A stretch of DNA of 64,000 nt from Bacillota bacterium. GTDB lineage: Bacteria > Bacillota > Clostridia > Acetivibrionales > DSM-1351. The notes below the pieces were generated by a model. It worked only from the letters and a program-made list of their open reading frames with translations, made no database searches and was not told the DNA's origin. The stretch is taken from positions 1 through 64,000 of the forward strand of contig JAEWCZ010000008.1 of assembly GCA_023390335.1 (NCBI GenBank), read 5' to 3'. Both the position numbers and the translations under genes were made by a program. Within the stretch, counting starts at the first letter, position 1. Every line of letters begins with the position of its first letter. Positions 1 to 8,225 of the stretch are shown here, in pieces.

Positions 1-3
1 TCT

Positions 4-119
4 TCTGGTGGAAATGACGAGATGGCCACACCCGTTCCCATACCGAACACGGCAGTTAAGCATCTCAGTGCCGATAATACTTGGCTGGAAACGGCCCGGG
101 AAAGTAGGTCTCTGCCAGA
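4..119 (+). rRNA. rrf: 5S ribosomal RNA
   Basis: The stretch carries the conserved 5S core (CCCGTTCCCATACCGAACAC) and ends that pair: TCTGGTGG near position 4 with CTGCCAGA near 112-119. It therefore looks complete at about 116 nt. It is presumably the last gene of an rRNA operon whose 16S and 23S lie left of the window. The ends are set by pairing and may be off by a few bases. Confidence 0.93.
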
Positions 120-129
120 TTTATATCAA

Positions 130-164
130 AGCCTCAAGCTTATAGCTTGGGGTTTTGTTTTTTT
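130..164 (+). terminator. Terminator of the rRNA operon
   Basis: An inverted repeat (CCTCAAGCT and AGCTTGGGG, 3-nt loop) is followed by a T-rich run. It lies about 10 nt after the 5S gene, as expected for an intrinsic terminator. From here to about 287 I see no gene. Confidence 0.85.
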
Positions 165-287
165 TATAATGAATGTTACAAGTGAGAGTCCATTTACTTT
201 GTCAGTAAAGGTGTATATTGCTATCAAAGTGACAGGTAACATAAAGTACATAAAATAGATAAATGGAGCAGTGTTAATTGAAGCGAA

Positions 288-656
288 TTATATCTTGGCT
301 TTTTCTTTTATTTTTTCAAAGGTTTCCTGACTTATTACATGTTCTATTCTACATGCATCTTGTGCTGCAATTTCAGGGGATACTCCAATCGAAATTAAGT
401 AACTGGACAATATTTCATGACGCTCGTACAAAGCTTTTGCAATATTATAGCCGGTATCTGTCAATGTTATAAATCCTGTATTATCGTCTATTGTCACGAA
501 TTCTGCATTTTTTAGTATGGTCATTGCCCGGCTTATACTAGGCTTTGTATAACCTAGTTCATTGGCAATATCAATTGAGCGTACGTTTCCATTTTTATTT
601 TTAAGGATTAATATTGTTTCAAGATAATTTTCACCAGACTCCTGTAACTTAAACAT
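288..656 (-). CDS. DtxR/MntR-family metal-dependent repressor
   Basis: This 122-residue protein matches the short DtxR/MntR family. The N-terminal winged helix-turn-helix spans about residues 5-65 (YLETILILKNKNGNVRSIDI, then GYTKPSISRAM). A dimerisation and metal-binding part follows, with the typical HEILSSYLISIGV and the EHVIS segment near the C-terminus. There is no SH3-like third domain, so it resembles MntR more than DtxR. It is divergent from the feo operon, whose promoter region carries repeated AGTTAGC-N4-GCTAACT palindromes. It is therefore probably the Fe(II)- or Mn(II)-responsive repressor of feo and perhaps of itself. Which metal it senses cannot be read from the sequence. Confidence 0.85.
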   Translation of the reverse strand: MFKLQESGENYLETILILKNKNGNVRSIDIANELGYTKPSISRAMTILKNAEFVTIDDNTGFITLTDTGYNIAKALYERHEILSSYLISIGVSPEIAAQDACRIEHVISQETFEKIKEKAKI

Positions 657-785
657 CTAACAGCCTCCATATTATTACTAATATAATCAATTGTTCTAAT
701 TCTATAATTATAGCATATGAAAACCCTTAATCAAGGTTTCTGTTATGGCTTCAACTATATGTAATATAATTTGCAGTAAAATATA

Positions 786-875
786 TTGACAAAGGTAGTT
801 AGCAGTGGTAAACTCATGATTGAAAGTTAGCTAATGCTAACTATTTTATAAACAGTTGGTTAGCCAGTGCTAACT
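786..875 (+). promoter_or_regulatory. feo promoter with three repressor operators
   Basis: A -35 TTGACA (786-791) and a weak -10 TAAACT (809-814) are 17 nt apart. Three palindromes of the form AGTTAGC-N4-GCTAACT occur at 797-814 (imperfect, between and over the -35/-10), 825-842 (perfect arms) and 858-875 (one arm mismatch). The last ends just before the feoA ribosome-binding site AAAGGAG. The form resembles DtxR-family operators, and a DtxR-type gene sits next to it. The assignment is by context. Confidence 0.8.
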
Positions 876-891
876 AAAAGGAGTGATTTAA

Positions 892-1101
892 ATGCCGTTA
901 ACTATGGTATCTTTAGGTGAATTGAATTCAATAAAGGCAATCAGAGGTAAGGATGAAACAAAAAAATTTTTGGAAAGCTTAGGATTTGTAGTGGGTGGAA
1001 ATGTAACAGTTATCTCAGAAATCGGTGGTAATATGATTGTGAATGTAAAGGAAGCTCGTGTTGCGATAGATAAAGCAATGGCCAGCAGAATTATTGTATA
1101 A
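892..1101 (+). CDS. feoA: FeoA-domain protein (first copy)
   Basis: This 69-residue protein has the SH3-like FeoA fold pattern: MVSLGELN at the start, a middle turn with FLESLGFVVGGNVTVISEIGGN, then MIVNVKEARVAIDKAMASRIIV. FeoA proteins are small cytosolic partners of the ferrous iron transporter FeoB. It is the first gene of feoA-feoA-feoB and has a good ribosome-binding site (AAAGGAG, 8 nt before ATG). Two separate FeoA proteins upstream of FeoB is a common clostridial arrangement. This copy is the more diverged one. Confidence 0.9.
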   Translation: MPLTMVSLGELNSIKAIRGKDETKKFLESLGFVVGGNVTVISEIGGNMIVNVKEARVAIDKAMASRIIV

Positions 1102-1127
1102 ATGAAATATAGAAAAGAGGAAGTACT

Positions 1128-1349
1128 ATGAGGACTCTTAGAGATGTAAAAATAGGTGATACTGCGACAGTTGTTAAGCTAAGCGGTGAAGGAGCTGTGA
1201 AGAGAAGGATTATGGATATGGGAATTACTAAGGGTACACCTGTATTTGTAAGGAAGGTTGCCCCTCTTGGAGATCCTATTGAAGTAACTGTCAGAGGATA
1301 TGAACTGTCACTGAGAAAAGTAGACGCTGAAATGATTATGGTAGATTAA
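1128..1349 (+). CDS. feoA: FeoA-domain protein (second copy)
   Basis: This 73-residue FeoA protein has the family signature AVKRRIMDMGITKGTPVFV, then APLGDPIEVTVRGYELSLRK and an end in a beta strand. It is closer to textbook FeoA than the first copy. It is preceded by GAGGAAG and lies 26 nt after the first feoA. Its likely job is to bind and modulate the cytosolic part of FeoB. The 76-nt gap to feoB contains an additional operator. Confidence 0.93.
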   Translation: MRTLRDVKIGDTATVVKLSGEGAVKRRIMDMGITKGTPVFVRKVAPLGDPIEVTVRGYELSLRKVDAEMIMVD

Positions 1350-1386
1350 ACGGTAGGGTAATAAAGCCCTGCATATTTTAAACACT

Positions 1387-1408
1387 ACAGTTAGCATAAA
1401 CTAACTGT
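1387..1408 (+). promoter_or_regulatory. Internal feo operator between feoA and feoB
   Basis: An inverted repeat ACAGTTAG-cataaa-CTAACTGT lies 18 nt before the feoB start. Its core fits AGTTAGC-N4-GCTAACT with one mismatch, the same motif as the three sites upstream of feoA. It may let the repressor block an internal feoB promoter or act as a roadblock. Confidence 0.7.
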
Positions 1409-1425
1409 GTTTAGGGGGAAGGAAA

Positions 1426-3567
1426 ATGGAAATTAAAATCGCACTTGCAGGAAATCCGAACTGTGGGAAAACTACCATGTTTAATGAATTAACAGGTAGC
1501 TCTCAGTACGTTGGTAACTGGCCCGGGGTTACAGTGGAAAAAAAAGAAGGTAAATTGAAAGGGTACAAGGATATAACTATAATGGACTTACCCGGCATTT
1601 ACTCTTTATCGCCGTACACTCTTGAGGAGGTTGTTACACGTAATTACCTTCTGAATGACAGACCTGACGTTATAATAAATCTTGTTGATGCATCAAATAT
1701 TGAACGTAATCTTTATCTTACTACACAGTTGGTGGAATTAGGGATTCCAGTTGTTATTGCACTTAATATGATTGATATTGTACGTAAAAACGGGGACAAG
1801 ATCGATATTCATAAGCTTAGTACTGAACTGGGCTGTATTGTTATTGAAACATCTGCTGTTAAGGGTATAGGTTTAAAAGAAATAACTGAGAAGACAATTG
1901 AAATTGCTAAGAATAGTACAAAAATAACACCTCAACATTCATTTTCAAATGAAGTAGAGAGTGCACTTAATAAGATAGAAGAAATAGTAGCAGAATCAGT
2001 AAGTAAAAAGTATTCCAGATGGTATGCAATTAAGCTCTTTGAACGTGACGAAAAGGTTTTAGAGCAGCTATCTCTTAAATCTGAAAATGTATCAAAGATT
2101 GAAGAAGTAACCGCGGCCTGTGAAGAAATAATGGATGATGACAGTGAAAGTATTATAACTAACGATCGTTATTTCTATATTGGTAAAGTTATTAAAAAGT
2201 GCTTACATAAAAAGAGAGTAGGCATGACACCATCGGATAAAATTGACCGTATAGTTACAAACAGATGGCTTGCACTTCCTATTTTTGCTGCTATTATGTT
2301 TGTTGTATATTTTGTATCAGTTTCTTGGCTTGGTACGATTGTAACCGATTGGACAAATGATACGTTCTTTGGTAGCTGGGTACAGCCGGCTGTTAGTAAT
2401 TTTCTTTCAAATGTTGGTGCTGCAGACTGGCTTCAGGGACTGGTTGTTGATGGAATTATAGGTGGCGTCGGGGCTGTTCTGGGATTTGTTCCGCAGATGA
2501 TGATTCTATTCTTCTTCCTGTCTATTTTAGAGGACTGTGGGTACATGGCCAGAGTAGCGTTTATTATGGATAGGATCTTCCGTAAATTCGGCCTTTCAGG
2601 TAAGTCATTTATTCCAATGCTAATTTCCTCAGGGTGCGGAGTCCCAGGTATAATGGCCTCAAGAACCATTGAACAGGATAAAGACCGCAAAATGACGATT
2701 ATGACTACTACATTTATACCATGCAGTGCAAAGCTTCCTATTATCGCTTTAATTGCCGGTGCGATGTTCTCGGAGATGTCTTGGTGGGTTGCTCCATCAA
2801 CATATTTTCTTGGTATTTTAATGGTTATAGTCTCAGGGGTTATTTTAAAGAAGACAAAGCTTTTTGCAGGTGACCCTGCTCCATTTGTTATGGAACTTCC
2901 CCAATATCATGTTCCGGGTGGCAAGGGCGTTTTAATTCATATATGGGAACGCGGAAAGGCATTTATTGTTAAGGCCGGAACTGTAATATTTGTGGCATGC
3001 GGACTAATATGGTTCCTGTCTAACTTCAGTTGGAGTTTTAAAATGGTTGAAGAGGGAAACAGTATTCTGGCTTCTGTAGGTAATGTTATTGCTCCGGTTT
3101 TTAAGCCTTTGGGCTTTGGTACATGGCAGGCTTCCGTGGCTGCAGTAACAGGTCTTGCTGCTAAGGAGAATGTCGTAGGAACTTTTGGAGTGCTTTTTGG
3201 GTTAGGAGAGGTTAATGAGAGTGATCCGACACTCCTTGCAAGTATTGCAGGTATGTTTACTGCTGTCAGTGCGTACTCATTTATGGCGTTTAATTTACTA
3301 TGTGCACCGTGTTTTGCGGCAATAGGCGCTATTAAACGTGAAATGGGTGGTTGGAAGTGGACATTTATTGCTGTTGGATATCAGACGCTTTTAGCATATT
3401 CTATTTCATTAATAATTTATCAAATAGGTAGTTTGCTTACAGGGGCAGTTTCATTCGGGCTTGGCACAGTAGCCGCTTTAATTGTAATTGCAGTCGCATT
3501 GTGGTTATTGTTCTCTCCCGGTAAAAAGTTGGGAAAGTTAAATCAAAGTAAGAGGTTAAGTGCTTGA
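1426..3567 (+). CDS. feoB: Ferrous iron transporter FeoB
   Basis: This 713-residue polytopic membrane GTPase takes up Fe(II). The N-terminal G domain shows G1 GNPNCGKTT, the FeoB hallmark GNWPGVTVEKKEG, G3 DLPGIYS and G4 NMID. A helical segment to about residue 270 follows, then two Gate motifs with many membrane helices. SSGCGVPGIMASRTIE and FNLLCAPCFAA are conserved core segments. Length is normal for clostridial FeoB. The start has the ribosome-binding site AGGGGGAAGG. It is the third gene of the feo operon and overlaps the extended frame of the following small gene. Confidence 0.97.
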   Translation: MEIKIALAGNPNCGKTTMFNELTGSSQYVGNWPGVTVEKKEGKLKGYKDITIMDLPGIYSLSPYTLEEVVTRNYLLNDRPDVIINLVDASNIERNLYLTTQLVELGIPVVIALNMIDIVRKNGDKIDIHKLSTELGCIVIETSAVKGIGLKEITEKTIEIAKNSTKITPQHSFSNEVESALNKIEEIVAESVSKKYSRWYAIKLFERDEKVLEQLSLKSENVSKIEEVTAACEEIMDDDSESIITNDRYFYIGKVIKKCLHKKRVGMTPSDKIDRIVTNRWLALPIFAAIMFVVYFVSVSWLGTIVTDWTNDTFFGSWVQPAVSNFLSNVGAADWLQGLVVDGIIGGVGAVLGFVPQMMILFFFLSILEDCGYMARVAFIMDRIFRKFGLSGKSFIPMLISSGCGVPGIMASRTIEQDKDRKMTIMTTTFIPCSAKLPIIALIAGAMFSEMSWWVAPSTYFLGILMVIVSGVILKKTKLFAGDPAPFVMELPQYHVPGGKGVLIHIWERGKAFIVKAGTVIFVACGLIWFLSNFSWSFKMVEEGNSILASVGNVIAPVFKPLGFGTWQASVAAVTGLAAKENVVGTFGVLFGLGEVNESDPTLLASIAGMFTAVSAYSFMAFNLLCAPCFAAIGAIKREMGGWKWTFIAVGYQTLLAYSISLIIYQIGSLLTGAVSFGLGTVAALIVIAVALWLLFSPGKKLGKLNQSKRLSA

Positions 3568-3589
3568 TTCAGGGATTGGAGGGTTTTAT

Positions 3590-3760
3590 ATGATACAATA
3601 TTTAAAAGATAATATTGCAACTATTTTAATTTCTGGTGTGATTTTCGGATTAATGGCCTGGGTCATCGTTCATAAGATCCGACATATGAAAAAAAGTAGT
3701 GAATCAAGTTGTGGCTGTGGTTGTTCAGGATGTCCTGAAGCCAGCAGGTGCCACAAATAG
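3590..3760 (+). CDS. FeoB-associated Cys-rich small membrane protein
   Basis: This 56-residue protein has one N-terminal membrane helix (about residues 8-28) and a cysteine-rich tail, SCGCGCSGC...ASRCHK. It matches the FeoB-associated Cys-rich proteins that follow feoB in many Firmicutes. Their role is unproven, perhaps iron handling at the cytosolic mouth. I chose ATG 3590 because GGAGG lies 8 nt before it; a GTG at 3560 would overlap feoB and lacks a binding site. Confidence 0.85.
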   Translation: MIQYLKDNIATILISGVIFGLMAWVIVHKIRHMKKSSESSCGCGCSGCPEASRCHK

Positions 3761-3798
3761 TTTATTATATTTAAAATAAAATTGAGGTATCCGGATGC

Positions 3799-3831
3799 AA
3801 AATCTTTTCATTATTATATGAAGAGATTTTT
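3799..3831 (+). terminator. Terminator of the feo operon
   Basis: AAAATCTTTTCAT and ATGAAGAGATTTTT form a 13-bp stem with a short loop and run into TTCTTTT. It lies 38 nt after the last feo gene. Confidence 0.75.
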
Positions 3832-3934
3832 CTTTTAGTATAAAAGCATTTACAAAGCAAATTATAAGTATTAAAATAAATGCAGTATTTAACGTATATT
3901 GTGGAATTTTTAACAGATAACGAGGGTAAAAATA

Positions 3935-4849
3935 ATGGATAAAGATTTGTTGATTAGCAATATTAACAAAATGAAGAAAGAGCATAATGCGGTTATAGTT
4001 GCTCATAGCTATCAGGTTGATGAGGTTCAGGAAATAGCTGACGTTACAGGAGATTCTTTCGCTTTAAGCCAGTTCTGTGCGACTAGTCAGGCAGATACTA
4101 TAGTTTTCTGCGGGGTACATTTTATGGCAGAAAGTGCCAAGATACTATCCCCTGAAAAGACTGTTCTGCTGCCTGAGATAAACGCAGGTTGTCCTATGGC
4201 TGATATGGTTACAGCTGATGCTTTGAAAGAGGCTAAGAAAAAGTATCCTCATGCGGCTGTTGTATGTTATATAAATTCAAGTGCAGAAGTTAAGGCAGAA
4301 TGTGATATTTGTTGTACTTCTTCTAATGCAGTGAATGTAATCAGATCAATTGATAATAAGGATATAATTTTTGCTCCTGATAAAAACCTTGGCAGTTATG
4401 TAGCCAAAATGGTGCCTGAAAAGAATATTATTTTTTGGGAAGGCTACTGTATTACACACCATAAAATCAAGTCAGATGCGGTTATAGAGTCTAAGAGACT
4501 GCACCCGGACGCTATTTTGCTTGTACACCCCGAGTGCCAACCGGAGATACAGGAGCTCGCAGATTTTGTGGGAAGCACAAAGCAGATTATTGACTACGCT
4601 AGAAATTCTGAACATGACAAATTTATTATAGGAACCGAGATGGGTGTTCTTTATCAGTTGAAAAAGGAAAACCCTAATAAAACTTTCTATATGATGTCTA
4701 CAGGATTGATTTGCCCAAATATGAAGAAAACATCGTTACAGAGTGTTCATGATGCATTGGCTAAAAGGCAATATGAAATAACATTGGATAGGGATATTAT
4801 AGAACGAGCTTCCGGCAGTCTAAATAGAATGCTGGCGGTAGGAAAATAG
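3935..4849 (+). CDS. nadA: Quinolinate synthase NadA
   Basis: This 304-residue 4Fe-4S enzyme condenses iminoaspartate with dihydroxyacetone phosphate to give quinolinate in de novo NAD synthesis. It shows the triplicated NadA pattern. Typical segments are [69 protein letters not shown] and [10 protein letters not shown]. The cluster cysteines are expected in the [15 protein letters not shown] and LICPNM segments. It is the first gene of nadA-nadB-nadC, the usual Firmicute order. No NiaR-type regulator or site was recognised in the 100 nt upstream. Confidence 0.96.
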   Translation: MDKDLLISNINKMKKEHNAVIVAHSYQVDEVQEIADVTGDSFALSQFCATSQADTIVFCGVHFMAESAKILSPEKTVLLPEINAGCPMADMVTADALKEAKKKYPHAAVVCYINSSAEVKAECDICCTSSNAVNVIRSIDNKDIIFAPDKNLGSYVAKMVPEKNIIFWEGYCITHHKIKSDAVIESKRLHPDAILLVHPECQPEIQELADFVGSTKQIIDYARNSEHDKFIIGTEMGVLYQLKKENPNKTFYMMSTGLICPNMKKTSLQSVHDALAKRQYEITLDRDIIERASGSLNRMLAVGK

Positions 4850-4953
4850 ATTTATGTAACAAATAAGTAATTTACCCCATAGCATGAAACAGAACTGATT
4901 TACGACTTTATCAGCTGCTCTTATACACACGTGGGGATATGGAGGGTAAAACT

Positions 4954-6558
4954 ATGGAAGAGGATAGTAATAAGGTTGACGTTGAGGTCATACACAAGGA
5001 CGTTATAATTATTGGCAGCGGAATAGCGGGTGTATATACTGCATTGGAAATACCCGACAGTTTCCAAATAGGAATAATTACCAAAGAGACAATAGACATA
5101 AGCAATTCAGTTCTTGCGCAAGGAGGAATAGCAGTATCTCTTGATGAAAAGAACGATTCACCGCAACTGCATTTCAAAGATACTCTTTTTGCCGGTGCAA
5201 GATTAAATGATGAAGCTAGTGTATGGGTTCTGGTAGAAGAGGCTGCAGATAATATTAGAACTCTGTGCAGTCTGGGAGTAAATTTTGATAAAAGTGGTCA
5301 ACAGCTATCCCTCACAAGAGAAGGTGCCCACAGTGTAAACAGGATTATCCACTCGGGTGATACCACCGGTAAGGAAGTTTGTGATAAATTAATTGAGGTT
5401 GCCTGTAAGAAAAAGAACATATCTATTTTTGAGAGTCACTTTGCAGTCGACCTTATAATTGAAGAAGGCAAATGTAAAGGTGTTATAGTTTATGACGAAA
5501 TTTCAGATAAAATAAAAATTTTTCAATCAAGTTCTGTGGTTGTTGCAACCGGAGGATTTGGACAGATTTATTCACATACTACCAATCCTGAAGTTGCAAC
5601 TGGAGACGGGGTAGGAATGTGTTTGAGAGCGGGTGCTCAGGCGATGGATATGGAATTTGTACAGTTCCATCCTACAGTACTATACCACCCAAAGGATAAG
5701 AGCTTTTTAATTTCTGAAGCGGTTAGAGGAGAGGGCGCTAGACTTAAGAACTGCAATGGTGAAGCTTTTATGAAGAAATATCATGAGTTAGGTGAACTTG
5801 CACCTAGAGATGTTGTTTCAAGAGCTATTTTTAAAGAAATGTCCCTCACTGATTCTAAAAACGTTTTCCTTGATATAACGTTTAAAGGCAGGGAATATCT
5901 AGAAAACAGGTTTCCCAATATTTTTAAGACCTGTCTGGATTACGGTATTGATATATCCAAGGATTATATTCCGGTTGCTCCGGCTGAACACTATTGTATG
6001 GGTGGTATCAGAACAGATGTTGACGGTCAGACCAACATTCCGGGATTATATGCGTGCGGGGAGGTAGCTTGTACGGGTATTCACGGGGCAAACAGGCTTG
6101 CAAGCAATTCCTTGTTGGAAGGACTGGTTTTCGGTAGGAAAATTGCTAGGAAAATCGGCACAGAAGGCAATCATTACGACGATTCTGACATAAATACAAA
6201 TTTGAGTTATATAACAAACAAAGATAATGATATAGCACTTAAAACTTTGAAAGAAGAAATACAGGCAGCTATGACAAAGTATGTTGGTATTATAAGAAAT
6301 CAACAAAGTCTTGAAACAGCTGCTGAAATTATTAATCATATTTATAAGAAGTATACAGATTTTTCAGGATTCAGTCTTGTGAAGCTGGAAGTATTGAATA
6401 TGCTAACAGTAGCAGGTCTCGTTATAGAATGTGCTCTTGAGAGAAAAGAGAGCAGAGGTGCACATTATAGAACAGATTTTGATAAGACTGATGATGTAAA
6501 TTGGAGAAAAAACATAGTTAAGGAATTGGAGAAGGGCAAGATGGCTTCACCATTTTAA
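4954..6558 (+). CDS. nadB: L-aspartate oxidase NadB
   Basis: This FAD-dependent oxidase turns L-aspartate into iminoaspartate for NadA. The FAD-binding IIIGSGIAGVYTALE is near the N-terminus, followed by the flavoprotein signatures LAQGGIAVSL, VVATGGFGQIYSHTTNP and GGIRTDVDGQTNIPGLYACGEVACTGIHGANRLASNSLLEGLVFG. At 534 residues the length is normal. I prefer ATG 4954 over ATG 4939 because GGAGG at 4941-4945 sits 8 nt before it. An 11-nt gap to nadC indicates one transcript. Confidence 0.96.
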   Translation: MEEDSNKVDVEVIHKDVIIIGSGIAGVYTALEIPDSFQIGIITKETIDISNSVLAQGGIAVSLDEKNDSPQLHFKDTLFAGARLNDEASVWVLVEEAADNIRTLCSLGVNFDKSGQQLSLTREGAHSVNRIIHSGDTTGKEVCDKLIEVACKKKNISIFESHFAVDLIIEEGKCKGVIVYDEISDKIKIFQSSSVVVATGGFGQIYSHTTNPEVATGDGVGMCLRAGAQAMDMEFVQFHPTVLYHPKDKSFLISEAVRGEGARLKNCNGEAFMKKYHELGELAPRDVVSRAIFKEMSLTDSKNVFLDITFKGREYLENRFPNIFKTCLDYGIDISKDYIPVAPAEHYCMGGIRTDVDGQTNIPGLYACGEVACTGIHGANRLASNSLLEGLVFGRKIARKIGTEGNHYDDSDINTNLSYITNKDNDIALKTLKEEIQAAMTKYVGIIRNQQSLETAAEIINHIYKKYTDFSGFSLVKLEVLNMLTVAGLVIECALERKESRGAHYRTDFDKTDDVNWRKNIVKELEKGKMASPF

Positions 6559-6568
6559 AGGAGGAAAA

Positions 6569-7405
6569 ATGAAACTCAGCAAACTTTATATGAATGAAAT
6601 AGTTATGAATGCTCTAAAGGAAGATATGCCGTTAGGTGATATTACTACAGACAATATCATTTCAGAAGGAGATTCATCCAGGGCTGAATTTCTGGCAAAG
6701 CAAGATGCTGTTATAGCGGGACTAGAAGTCGCACAGTATGTTTTTGAAGTACTGGATAGCGGTGTGTGTTTCAAAGCCTTTGTGAAGGATGGAGACAAGG
6801 TATCTAAAGGGGATATTATAGCAGAGGTAAGCGGCCCAACAAGAGCTTTGCTGAAAGGCGAAAGGACAGCATTAAACTTTATGCAAAGGTTGTCTGCAAT
6901 TGCGACTATGACTAACAGATATGTTAATTTAGTACAAGGTTTACCCGTAAAGGTAACGGATACAAGAAAAACCACTCCCGGACTCAGGCTGTTAGAAAAA
7001 TATGCAGTCAATGCAGGAGGAGGAGCAAATCACAGATTTTCACTTTCTGACGGTGTACTGATTAAAGATAACCATATTGCTGCTGCCGGAGGAATAAAGA
7101 ATGCTGTTGAACGTGTAAGAAACAGTATTCCTCATACAGTGAAGATTGAAGTAGAAGTAGAATCCATGGAAGAGGTTCGTGAGGCACTGGAATGCAAGGC
7201 TGATATAATTATGCTTGATAATATGTCAAATGAACAGATGACAGAAGCAGTCAAGTTTATTGATAAGAGGGCTCTTGTGGAGGCTTCAGGAAATATAAGT
7301 GAAGAAACAATATATAATGTTGCATTAACAGGTGTTGATATTATATCTATCGGAAAGCTCACCCATTCAGCAAATTCGGTTGATATAAGCATGAATATTG
7401 AATAA
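6569..7405 (+). CDS. nadC: Nicotinate-nucleotide pyrophosphorylase NadC
   Basis: This 278-residue enzyme converts quinolinate and PRPP to nicotinate mononucleotide, CO2 and pyrophosphate. Family segments are EDMPLGDITTD, GERTALNFMQRLSAIAT, DTRKTTPGLRLLEKYAV, HRFSLSDGVLIKDNHI, EVEVESMEE, DIIMLDNMS, and LVEASGNISEETI followed by GVDIISIGKLTHS. The start has AAAGGAGG. It completes the nad operon, whose transcript probably ends at the palindrome 7423-7458. Confidence 0.96.
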   Translation: MKLSKLYMNEIVMNALKEDMPLGDITTDNIISEGDSSRAEFLAKQDAVIAGLEVAQYVFEVLDSGVCFKAFVKDGDKVSKGDIIAEVSGPTRALLKGERTALNFMQRLSAIATMTNRYVNLVQGLPVKVTDTRKTTPGLRLLEKYAVNAGGGANHRFSLSDGVLIKDNHIAAAGGIKNAVERVRNSIPHTVKIEVEVESMEEVREALECKADIIMLDNMSNEQMTEAVKFIDKRALVEASGNISEETIYNVALTGVDIISIGKLTHSANSVDISMNIE

Positions 7406-7422
7406 CAAATAGTCATTAACAC

Positions 7423-7458
7423 AAAGTGTGGATAAAATTTTATTTATCCACACTTTTT
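7423..7458 (+). terminator. nad terminator built from two DnaA boxes
   Basis: AAAGTGTGGATAAA and TTTATCCACACTTT form a 14-bp stem followed by a T run, a good intrinsic terminator 18 nt after nadC. Both arms contain a perfect DnaA box (TGTGGATAA at 7427-7435, TTATCCACA at 7444-7452). Confidence 0.85.
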
Positions 7459-7709
7459 TTAAGTTATTCACATATTGTTTTTTCGAAAATGCCAAACACC
7501 CAGCAGGAGTAGGACTGAGCAGATTGTTAGTATCTACAAGTAATCCACAGGTTTGCATCAAAATGTGGATTAAAGAGATTTTATTGTAGATTGTATACAC
7601 GGCGGTTTTAGCCTATACAAAATATTGTTGTCATATTTAAATAAAGAGTGCATATATTGTGGTGTTTTAAATTTTATGATGAATTTTAGACTGTGTAAAA
7701 TGTGGATTA
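7427..7709. promoter_or_regulatory. DnaA-box cluster A
   Basis: Six DnaA-box-like 9-mers lie within 283 bp. Two are perfect (7427-7435, 7444-7452). Four have one mismatch: TTATTCACA 7464-7472, TAATCCACA 7541-7549 and TGTGGATTA at 7564-7572 and 7701-7709. The region is AT-rich and has no gene. No dnaA, dnaN or other origin gene is near, so it is more likely a DnaA-titrating or regulatory cluster than oriC. The remaining sequence up to about 7760 shows nothing else I can name. Confidence 0.6.
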
Positions 7710-7767
7710 CATTTCCTTAATAATTTCCGAAAAAATTCACACAATATATGTGTACGCTAAAAAATCT

Positions 7768-7842
7768 ATTTCAGGCAGAAAACAGCGTAATTGCTTTCAC
7801 CTGAAATGCCATTACGCAGTGAGTGCTGCCTGATTAAGGAGG
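7768..7842 (+). promoter_or_regulatory. Structured leader of the spore protein gene
   Basis: Two exclusive foldings are visible. ATTTCAGG (7768-7775) can pair with CCTGAAAT (7800-7807). Alternatively CAGGCAG (7772-7778) pairs with CTGCCTG (7826-7832), enclosing GCGTAAT (7785-7791) with ATTACGC (7811-7817). The ribosome-binding site AAGGAGG (7836-7842) follows at once. All arms are perfect. Confidence 0.5.
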
Positions 7843-7850
7843 CACTAACC

Positions 7851-8021
7851 ATGAGTAGACGTAAAAGTGTGATGTCAGATGCCCTTAAAGAGGAAATTGC
7901 CAGAGAACTTGGAGTCTACAATACAGTTGCTAACGAAGGATGGGGAGCAGTATCTTCGAGAGATTGCGGAAACATTGTTAAGAAGGCAATTGAGATGGCT
8001 GAAAGAAGTGTCAACCATTAG
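7851..8021 (+). CDS. Small acid-soluble spore protein, alpha/beta type
   Basis: This 56-residue protein matches the SspF-like branch of alpha/beta SASPs. MSRRKSVMSDALKEEIAREL is followed by LGVYNTVANEGWGAVSSRDC and GNIVKKAIEMAE. Such proteins coat and protect DNA in the dormant spore and are cut by the GPR protease at germination. The start at 7851 is fixed by AAGGAGG 8 nt upstream; an upstream in-frame start at 7791 would lie inside the structured leader. Expression in the forespore under SigG is expected from the family, but I could not pick out a clear SigG promoter. Confidence 0.93.
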   Translation: MSRRKSVMSDALKEEIARELGVYNTVANEGWGAVSSRDCGNIVKKAIEMAERSVNH

Positions 8022-8040
8022 GATAGTTTAGCGTCGTTTG

Positions 8041-8080
8041 GGGGCCTGCAGCGAGACGAAAGTCTTGCTGACGCCCCATT
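8041..8080 (+). terminator. Terminator-like hairpin after the spore protein
   Basis: GGGGC (8041-8045) pairs with GCCCC (8073-8077) and encloses GCGAGAC/GTCTTGC with a GAAA-type loop. Only a short T run (ATTTT) follows. From 8081 to 8225 the DNA is AT-rich and without a gene. Confidence 0.6.
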
Positions 8081-8225
8081 TTAATACCCAGAAATATTCT
8101 TTTATGTAATAAATATATTATTAGAATGGCCTATTAAGATTGCTTTTGTTCTAAATTTCATTTATTATAAATTAATAGAGAAATTTTTATAGTAGTTTAC
8201 TCTGCTTAAATGGGAGGATAGACCT

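Noticed and set aside
7406..7850. Possible origin of replication because of six DnaA boxes
   Set aside because: There is no dnaA, dnaN or other origin gene nearby, no clear AT-rich unwinding element with the right spacing, and one box pair is better explained as the nad terminator. A DnaA-box cluster is the safer call.
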